NCBI GenBank assembly: GCA_007449985.2
Contig: VIIQ02000565.1
Coordinates: forward strand, 558,001-622,000
Source: Desmodesmus armatus
Lineage: Eukaryota > Chlorophyta > Chlorophyceae > Sphaeropleales > Scenedesmaceae
Direction of reading: 5' to 3'
DNA: 64,000 nucleotides
A program made the position numbers and the translations under genes. Positions within the stretch are counted from its first letter, which is position 1. Each line of letters opens with the position of its first letter. Shown here in pieces: positions 56,370 through 64,000 of the stretch. The notes below the pieces were generated by a model that saw nothing but the letters and a program-made list of their open reading frames with translations, did no database searches and had not been told where the DNA came from.

Positions 56370-56399
56370 ACAAGGTTCGAGGCTGAGCCTCAACCTTGT
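56370..56399. repeat. Hairpin related to retroelement termini
   Basis: ACAAGGTTCGAGGCTGAGCC and TCAACCTTGT form a stem of about 14 bp with one bulge; the centre GAGGCTGAGCCTC resembles the CAGGCTGAGCCTG of the 31209 family. Confidence 0.5.
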
Positions 56400-56559
56400 G
56401 CTGGGAGCGCTATCTGTGCCGCCAATATTGGTTACCCGGGACAGGTGATGCTGTAGCATGTAACAATCATGTGTAGGGGGAATGGCATGTCATCCCGAAT
56501 CCGTGAGGCAGCGACTGGGTGTTGTGGGGGTTGGGGTGAACCACCGTCAACATAGCCAA

Positions 56560-56606
56560 TACTGTTACTGTTACTGTTACATGCTTCAGGCTGAGACTGA
56601 ACACCC
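56560..56606 (-). mobile_element. Retroelement 3' end with (AGTAAC)n tail
   Basis: TACTGTTACTGTTACTGTTA then CATGCTTCAGGCTGAGACTG, AACACCCC: same family as 31209-31262, with one stem mismatch. Confidence 0.6.
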
Positions 56607-57352
56607 CATAGGAAGCCAACAAGGCTCATGGGGTATCAGCCCATGAGATACGTGCCGCCATGATGGCTTACATGGAACAAGCAGCATGAGGCGCACTGTC
56701 TGCAGCGCTCCAACAGAGCAATCACACGCCCAGAGCTGATTGACCCCCATGCGGCAGCAGCTAGCTGCTCCTCAGAGTGCAAAGTACAGCGCTGCACTGC
56801 AAAGCCAGGAATGATTTGGGAAAGATTCAGCCTCACCAGCCTAGTGTGGCTGACTCTGCCCAGGGCAAGTGTTGCACAGCTGCTCAGCAGATTGCAGCTT
56901 GACCACAGGCGGCGCCAGCAGGCTGCGGGTAGAAGCAGCATGTAACCACTATCTGCACTGGCGCACTGCAGGCATGCCCTTGACTATTCATGTTCTCCTG
57001 TACAAGGTGCATGCACATGTGTGTACACATGTGTATACACAGGTGTAAACCTGTGCGACACGCCTGTGTGCGGCACACCTGGGCTTGGCACGCATGTGGA
57101 ATTATACTGATTTATTCCTCTCCACCGCTCTTGTAAATGTTTGTGCTGCATCACGCTTGCCTGAATGGCCAGGCGGTACAGGTGTACTGCTGCTGTCAAA
57201 CAGCAGGGTTCAAGCAACCGCCCGTAGCCAAATCCCATCCGCTTGATGCAAAATTACTGGACTGACCGAAGACCAGATCCTCATCAACACACTGCACGCA
57301 TCTCTGCCCAGTGAAAGCTGCTCAGATCAACTGCCATACAGGATCACCCGAG

Positions 57353-58037
57353 ATGAGTTCAGACGACGAGGTTGCGCTCAGCGTCGCCAAACGTCTCAAA
57401 CAAGCTTCCAAAAAAAACTTGAAGCAAGACATACGCCGCACAGGGCCGCTGCGCAGCTCCCAGGCCAAGAAAGGCAAGACAGCAGCAGCAACCGACAAGC
57501 AGTGGCTTGAACAGTGTCAGGAGCTCTACAGCAGCTTGCCCAAGCACTCCCGCTGGGCCAAACATAAACTCAAGGTGGGGCGTCCCGCATACTGGGACGG
57601 TGCTGAAAACAGAAACCATGCTACTCTGGGCAGTTAGCACATGCGGTTAGATTCACCTGCCAGTTGTGTGACAAAGGCGCTTCTGCTGCTCATGTGTTGC
57701 GTGCCCATTGCAGCTTGAGTGGTCTTCCTTGCCCTGCTTATGAAGGCAGCAGCTTCTGGGTCAGTGGACGTTTGGTGTGGGGGGGGGGGGGGCAAAGCCC
57801 ACCCGGTGTATTGCAATCTGTGCTGAATGCTTGCAGGAACATGGCAGTGTTCAGCACTGTCTTACGTATCGTATACCCTGCTGTCTTGCCTTGCCTTGTG
57901 CTCCGCTTGCTGTGCAGGTCCTGTCTCAGGCCATGGAGCTGCTGCGAAAGGCGGAGGCAGAGCGCACAGCAGCGGAAGCGGCAAAGCTGCAGCAGCTGCT
58001 CACCAGCTTGAACATAGGAGGAGCACGCCAACAGTAA
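57353..58037 (+). CDS. Small conserved-looking coiled-coil protein, two exons
   Basis: Exons 57353-57574 and 57918-58037, joined in phase 0 (donor GTGGGG, acceptor TTGCTGTGCAG), 113 residues. The N-terminus is MSSDDEVALSVAKRLKQASK; then a basic segment, KQWLEQCQELYSSLPKHSRW, AKHKLKVLSQAMELLRKAEA and a Glu/Ala helix ending LLTSLNIGG. Charged and helical, probably nuclear or cytosolic. The family is not recognised. The 5' start is chosen at 57353; an in-frame non-ATG extension upstream has no support. The exon 2 end is echoed in the 3' flank (58104-58155). Confidence 0.6.
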
Positions 58038-58578
58038 CAGCCAGCACCTGCAGCAGCAGCAGGTGATGCTGCTGCTGCAGCAGGTGATGCAGACATGCAG
58101 GGTTGAACGTAGGAGCACCCCGACAACACCAACACCTAGCACCAGCAGCAGCAGCTGATGATTCAGCAGCAGAAGCTGATCATGCGGGCGACGCAGACAT
58201 GCACATCTGATGCACCTTCCCTCGCAACTGGCTCCACAAGCGCAAACAGCAGCAGCAGCATGTGTGACGGTAATGCACCCTGCGTCTCATGGCAGCAATG
58301 CGAGCTGCTAGTGCTGCAGCAACGGCTGCAGGTGACGCAGCAGCTGCCGATGCTGCAGCAGCAGCAGGTGACGCAGGCATGAGGTGCTTCTGCCCAGCTG
58401 TGTGCTGGCGAAGGTGTGGCGATGGCAGCATCAGCAGCAGCAGACAGCAGCAGCAGCACTAGTCAGCGTTCCTCAACCGTCCCGCATCTTGCTGCTGCGG
58501 CAGCAGCAGTGGCAGGAACGATGAGCAGTACTGCAGCAGGCAGCACAGCACAGGCGGCCACGACAGGCTGCAGCAGCA

Positions 58579-58609
<31 letters not shown>

Positions 58610-59356
58610 AGGGAGCTGTGCTGTTAGTCTGTTGGTTGCCAGCAGCATGCCAGCCTGGCCAGGTGGCCCTACACAGCACCGGCCCTCACTGCACTGGGGT
58701 GTGTGCTGTGTGTCTTTAAGACACACAGCACACACCCCAGCACAGCAACAGCACAGGCGGGGGCGGCAGGATGCTCCTGCAATGCAGGCGCGGCTGCATT
58801 GGAAAGTGGCGTCACAGGCGACAGCCAGATTGCGATGTAGCAGCAGCAGCAGTAGCCCTTTCGTGGCAGCAAAACGTGAGCAGCAGCAGTGGCAGCAACG
58901 CCAGGTTGTGGACAGTAGCAGGCAGCTGGGCTCACCTGTGTCTTTGAAAAGGGAGCCGCTGGGCTCCAGTGCGTGTTCAGTGGGCTCGACCACAGGGAGC
59001 TGCTGCTGTTGCTCTGCTGTTGCTGCTGCTGCTGCTGCACTGCTGGTAGCATAGCAGGCAGCCAAAGCAGTAGCCGATGTGTCAAATGTGGCAGTGCAGC
59101 AAGCGGCATCTTTGCTCCCTGCTGCCTGCCAGGCTGGCAGCAGTGGATGTTGCTGCTGCTGCTGCTGCTTCTGTTGCTGCTGCTGCTGCTGCTCGTGAAC
59201 ACTTCCCTGCCTTCGGTGTTAGGTGAGTGGCTTTTGCTTATCTTACATTGGCTGCAGGTATCTCAGTGCTTGCGCTAGTACACAGCTTCGTGATGCGCCT
59301 GCTGTGGGAGGCAGCAGAGGGTTGTGCTACCTGGCACTCCTGCGTGGTTTGATGTA
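58038..59356. other. CAG-rich 3' flank without a supported gene
   Basis: Many GCAGCAGCAGGTGA(T/C)GCAG units (58060-58100, 58325-58380) and CTG/CAG runs (58575-58609, 59147-59192). Open frames here are repeat artefacts. Contains the palindrome at 58694-58740. Confidence 0.6.
58694..58740. repeat. Perfect 47-base palindrome
   Basis: Arms 58694-58716 and 58718-58740 are exact reverse complements (23 bp) with a single T between them. Starts CTGGGGTGTGTG, ends CACACACCCCAG. Confidence 0.95.
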
Positions 59357-59416
59357 GTTTTTTTGGGGGGGGGGGGCGTTACAAGTAGATACTTCCACCG
59401 CAAAGCCGTACTCTCT
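59357..59416 (+). repeat. Dispersed polyG-hairpin repeat, copy C
   Basis: TTTTTTTGGGGGGGGGGGGC, GTTACAAGTAGATACTTCCACCGC... then CCGTACTCTCTGC. Aligns with copies A, B, D, E and F. Confidence 0.75.
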
Positions 59417-61085
59417 GCAGCCCAGAAAACATCTAGTGTGCTCATACAGCAGGACGCAGCAAGGCTCCTGCTGGATACACATCTGCAGCAGTTCATACAC
59501 ACTCGAACAGCACTGATGAGCATTGAATTCTTTACATGTCTGTGTACCGCTGCTGCTGCTGCTGTGCAGGCATGCCAGCCCTACTGTTCTGCAAAGCAGG
59601 GCCCTCAGCAAACAAAAAAGCAGCAGAAAAATCACATGCGGACCAGTGTGGCAGGTTGCATGCAGACTTGCAGCAGCACACCAGTCTCTGGCAGCACTGG
59701 CAGGCGTCACTCAAAGACGGCGGCACACCCGCGAATGCAGCTTCATCTTTGGTGGTTGTGGAGATATGTCTTGCAAGTCTGGGGTGCCCAGCACACCCCA
59801 CATAAGCCTCTAGGAGGAGCACTGCAACCGGTGCTGAGTGTATGCGAGCCTCCAGGGGCATCCGGGTGACGTTAGGCTGCACGTTGCCGATGCTGCAACG
59901 TCAATGCAGGGGGGTTGGTGGTGCATTGCAACTGTGGTGCCACAGCCCAATGCTGTGCCACCCGGGCCAACACTTGTGTCCTGCACTGCATGTTGTTGAT
60001 GTACTGATGCATGCTGCGGGTGCCGTTTGTGACCTGTGTTGTCATATAATTGAAAGCACGGTTGTTGGGTGTGTTGCGCAAGAAGCCATTGTCTCAAGGA
60101 CAGGCGTCCATCCCTGCATTCTTATATATAGAGGACTCCTTGAAGGTGTGCCCTTGGCTTGTTTGTGTATGGAATTGTGACCACTGCAAGACATGTGCTT
60201 GCGTTCAAGAAAAGGGCGATGGAACACATCTGCTAGTGCTGTGGCAGCACCTGAGGCATCAGTGAGGGAGAACCTTGAATGTTACATATCCTTGCGCCAA
60301 CACAGCATCCAAACAGCTTGCCGCCCCCGTTGCTGCTCAAAGTGCCACATGCCTGATGGGTCCTTATAGTTTTCACACAACGCGTACATTGTCTCAGTTA
60401 ACAGGGACGAATGCCACCAACCACATGCATGAATCTGAAATTCTGTGTGAAGTCCGTTGCAAACAAAATTCAGCGTCGCCACACAAGTACGGTGCACAGA
60501 AATGCAGTATCGTGATGCAATGAGGTAGAAACAACAGCAAAACAGCCGCAATTTGCCTGGGACAGCAACACACCACAAACTGCACAGACATGATGCAGCA
60601 AGGCACGTATCAGCACCACACAAAATGCATGCAGGGGTGAGAAAGGCTGAGGAGCCATTTGGCCATCTCGCCTTCTCGGCAGCACCGGCACCGCTTGTTT
60701 GCAGCATGCCACTGCACACAACCAGCGGGGCTGTGCACAGCGACACGCCTCAAGCGTGCCTACATCTCTTGCCAGAGATGTGTGCTGTGGAGGCCGGGCC
60801 CTCCGCGTGTCCCCGGTTATGCTCAACGTTCAACGTCCCCCCTGTCACTCAGACACACAACTCCACGAGACTTCCACCATACACCGCAAACACACTCTCG
60901 CACCCCCCCCCCCCCCGCATGCCCACTGTGTTCAGCCCCGTGGCTTGTACAAGTCCAGCACGATTTGCATGGCTGGCTGTGCCGTAGGAGGCAGCAGTCC
61001 AAGCCGCCATTGCCCTCAGTGCCTTCTTGGGTTGTGAAGGGCTCCTTTCCTCCGTACGATTTGACCGTCGGGCGCATCACTGCTG
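59417..61085. other. Unassigned region
   Basis: No chain of exons with a recognisable product on either strand. A polyC run lies at 60903-60916. The content could be retroelement-derived, but no motif supports this. Confidence 0.3.
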
Positions 61086-61400
61086 AACGCGCTTGCAATA
61101 GTAGATGATGGCCAGTGTGTCATCCCCCATGCGATGTTGGTCCAGGAACTGGGGACGTGCCCAGGGAGGTGCACCTCCTGGTAAAGAGGGCGTCGGGTGT
61201 CTCCCGCTGGTGTCAGGCTTCAAGTTGGCCTCTGGCAGCCTTGGCTGTTCCGTGTGTGGCCAGTTGGTGGGCTTCCAGCTTCCCTTCAAGGGACACGGTC
61301 ACCATAAACTATGGCTTTGTGTCGATTACCCCATGAGCCTCTGGCTCCCTTGTGGGTTGCACGGCTTCGCCGTGCCCAATTTTTGTAACCGTAACTGTAT
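61086..61400 (+). mobile_element. Probable retroelement 3' end in plus orientation
   Basis: About 300 non-coding bases end in the 7-bp hairpin GCACGGC-TTC-GCCGTGC (61359-61375), CCAATTTT and TGTAAC (61384-61389), followed by CGTAACTG and an A-rich run. Same end design as the minus-strand elements but a different sequence. Confidence 0.45.
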
Positions 61401-61854
61401 AAAAAAAGAGTAGGCGATGGCAGCGTGTCGTCTCCATGCAGATGCCTGCTGTACTGAATATGGCCCAGGCTAATACATGTGCTGAGGGGCCGGTCATGTA
61501 CGCCTTAACAGCCAATCATTATGTCCTGATGCCACATGGCTTGTCATAAATCTGTGTAGAACAACCTTTTCAAATCGGGCCTCGCCTTCAGTGAGGTGAC
61601 TGCCCAGGTAGTGGGTTGCGCTCAATGCTTGGTGTTGTCACAGGTCTGTGAAGAACGGAACGGTTGACTGCCTGGGGTGTGGCTGGCGCCCAGTCCTGGG
61701 TCTTGTTGAAGAACCTGTAATCGCAAAACATGATGCACGTCAGTACATCTTCGTGCTCGAAGCAGCGCTCTAGCAGTCTTGCTGGCTGGTTGTTGGCAAC
61801 AGCTGCACTGGCTTGCTGACTTGCTGCCCAACACTATGCACAGTACGGCTGAAG

Positions 61855-63360
61855 CTATGGCTACACCAGCAGGGCACCCCTAGTATGGTGTCAACGGCCA
61901 CGGGGCATTCAGTGCAGCGGGTGTCAACGGCCCAGCACTGCCCGACTGCTGCAACACCTAGGCTTTAAACTTTTAACTACAGCTGCACTGCTATCAAGTA
62001 AAGCTGCACCGGTACAGTTGAGACTATGGCTACAGCAGCAAGGCACCCCTAGTGTGGTGTCAACGGCCACGGGGCATTCAGTGCAGCGGGTGTCAACGGC
62101 CCAGCACTGCCCGACTGCTGCAACACCTAGGCTATTGGCTATTAACTACAGCTGCACTGCTATTAACTAAAGCTGCACTGCTGTTCAACTACAGCTGCAC
62201 TAATACTGTCTACAGCTGCACTGCATCTAAGTAAAGCTGCACTGATATTAACTACAGTTGATACTATGGCTACAGCAGCAGGGCACCCCCAGCATGGTGT
62301 CAACGGCCACGGGGCATTCAGTGCAGCGGGTGTCAACGGCCCAGCACTGCCCGACTGCTGCAACACCTAGGCGTTTGGCTATTAACTACAGCTGCACTGC
62401 TATAAACTAAAGCTGCACTGCTGTTCAACTACAGCTGCACTAATACTGTCTACAGCTGCACTGCATCTAAGTAAAGCTGCACTGATATTAACTACAGTTG
62501 ATACTATGGCTACAGCACCAGGGCACCCCTAGTGTGGTGTCAACGGCCACGGGGCATTCAGTGCAGCGGGTGTCAATGGCCCAGCACTGCCCGACTGCTG
62601 CAACACCTAGGCTATCAACTATTAACTACAGCTGCACTGCTATCAAGTAAAGCTGCACTGGTACAGTTGAGACTATGGCTACAGCACCAGGGCACCCCTA
62701 GTGTGGTGTCAACGGCCACGGGGCATTCAGCGGGTGTTAATGGCCCAGCACTGCCCGACTGCTGCAACACCTAGGCTATCAACTATTAACTACAGCTGCA
62801 CTGCTATCAAGTAAAGCTGCACTGGTACAGTTGAGACTATGGCTACAGCAACAGGGCGCCCCTAGTGTGGTGTCAATGGCCACGGGGCATTCAGTGCAGC
62901 GGGTGTCAACGGCCCAGCACTGCCCTACTGCTGCAACACCTAGGCTATCAACTATTAACTAAAGCTGCACTGCCTATTGACTAAAGATGCACTGCCTATT
63001 GACTAAAGCTGCACTGCCTATTGACTACAGCTGCACTGCTGTTAACTGAAGCTGCAGTGCCTATTGACTAAAGCTGCACTGCCTATTGACTACAGCTGCA
63101 CTGCTGTTAACAATAGCTCACTGCTATCAACTGCAGCTACCACTATGGCTGCAGCAGCAGGGCACCCCTAGTGTGGTGTCAACGGCCACGGGGCATTCAG
63201 TGCAGCGGGTGTCAACGGCCCAGCACTGCCCACTGCTGCAACACCTAGGCTATTAGCTATAAACTAAAGCTGCACTGCTATTAACTAAAACTGTACTGCC
63301 TATTGACTAAAACTATGCTGCTATTAACTACAGCTGCACTTCTATCAACTACAGCTATGA
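61855..63360. repeat. Satellite array, seven units with nested 20-base subrepeats
   Basis: Units beginning CTATGGCTACA start at 61855, 62024, 62264, 62504, 62673, 62837 and 63143 (CTATGGCTGCA in the last). Each has a conserved block with GTGTCAACGGCCACGGGGCA and CAACACCTAGGC, then a variable number of (T)TAACTA(C/A)AGCTGCACTGCTA subrepeats, which explains spacings of 169, 240, 240, 169, 164 and 306. Its flanks at 61620-61830 and 63440-63620 are also similar to each other. Confidence 0.92.
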
Positions 63361-63678
63361 ATGCCAGCACACAAACATCAAACACTCAGCACTTGTAGGA
63401 AAGGAGCCCTACCTGGAGAGCAGCAGCCATGATGCTTGAGCCGGATTGTTGAAGGTCCCAACGACCACTACTGCTGTGACATGGGATGGCTTGGTTGGTG
63501 GCTTGCACTCAGGCTTGTGGAGGGACCTGTGTCAGCACAAAATACTGCTTGTCAGTACTTCCTCGTGCCCAACACAGCGCCCCAACAGTATGTTCGACGT
63601 GTGATTGGCAAGGATAGTGCCCCTTAACCAAAGTCTGTGTCTGCACTCAGCAGAGCCAGGGCAGGGGGGCAGCCCTAC

Positions 63679-63881
63679 CTGGAATCAGGTAGAAGGTTGC
63701 CGCTGCTTGTCTTTGAGGGCTCATGGAAATGTCTTCAACTCCTCCTGTCCCTGCGAGGATGGTTGCAAGCGGCAGAAGTGAATGGTTTGAAGCAGACCGG
63801 TAATGTCGGGCGATCTGCATTTCGCACCACAGTGCAGGTCCTGTCTTCATGGCAAGTTCTGCTGCTGTCTGCTGGGCCAAC
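63679..63881 (-). CDS. Exon of an unrecognised minus-strand gene, partial
   Basis: Between acceptor CGTTGCAG and donor GTAGGG, 203 bases stay open and encode LAQQTAAELAMKTGPALW, HYRSASNHSLLPLATILAG and RQAAATFYLIP. The helical, Ala/Leu-rich content could be part of a repeat-type protein. A similar CTCCAG-GTAGGG donor is at about 63412 after MAAALQ. The gene would enter from beyond the right edge. Confidence 0.3.
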
Positions 63882-64000
63882 CTGCAACGTGGCCTGTGCG
63901 CAGCTCCAGCTGCACTAACATACACTTAACCTACTTGGGTATTGGTATCATGCAGCTCCATGGCTAGAAGGGCGCTGGAAGCTGGCTCCGCGCAGCAAAC

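Larger units (their letters stand above)
55152..57352. other. Intergenic region, unassigned apart from element ends
   Basis: No exon chain recognised. Contains the hairpin at 56370-56399 and the retroelement end at 56560-56606. A run of CACATGTGTGTACACATGTG-like palindromic bases is at 57005-57045. Confidence 0.4.

Noticed and set aside
61855..63360. CRISPR-like array
   Set aside because: Repeat units are 164-306 bases with nested subrepeats and no unique spacers; the context is eukaryotic.

Overview
The window is nuclear DNA from an intron-rich, GC-leaning green alga, most likely a volvocine or chlamydomonad-type chlorophyte. The evidence is: many short exons with GTGAGT/GTGCGT/GTGGGT-type donors, CAG/CTG microsatellites both inside exons (Ser, Ala, Gln runs) and inside introns, polyG/polyC tracts, nuclear tRNA genes with A and B boxes, and eukaryotic protein families (Abraxas, TBC RabGAP, PTPDC1-type phosphatase, plant-type subtilase). 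No bacterial, organellar or viral gene block is visible.

Layout, left to right. At 216-349 (-) is the first exon of a probable mitochondrial ribosomal protein, head-to-head with an FMC1-like ATP-synthase assembly factor at 849-1913 (+). At 3029-3912 (-) is a small secreted protein with a reelin-like jelly-roll. At 6190-16952 (-) is a complete 16-exon secreted subtilase, 1126 codons with every splice phase consistent. At 17180-17904 (-) is a small unrecognised gene, 137 bp from the start of a long PTPDC1-type dual-specificity phosphatase (18041 to about 29693, +) that hosts an RGG-tailed minus-strand ORF in one intron. At 33309-35047 (-) is an Abraxas/FAM175-like protein; tRNA-Ala(UGC) lies at 36054-36125 (-). 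At 39067-49880 (+) is a TBC1D15/GYP7-type Rab GAP whose 3.3-kb intron holds a LINE fragment and tRNA-Thr(AGU). At 51049-55151 (+) is a Pro/Gln-rich secreted protein with a WWSKVPEPQQKP repeat. At 57353-58037 (+) is a small two-exon coiled-coil protein. The right end carries a retroelement end, a seven-copy satellite array (61855-63360) and an exon of a further minus-strand gene.

The most unusual feature is not one gene but a pattern: nearly every multi-exon gene has decayed tandem copies of pieces of its own exons, each including one splice site, in the adjoining intron or flank. Other unexplained signals are a roughly 60-bp dispersed repeat (polyG followed by a small hairpin) in six copies, retroelement 3' ends that share a terminal hairpin plus TGTAAC and a short-tandem tail, a 117-bp imperfect foldback and a perfect 47-bp palindrome.

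Caution: several gene models need one extra base in a G or C run to stay open, which looks more like consensus sequence error than decay. All functional calls rest on motif recognition by eye; no database search was possible.
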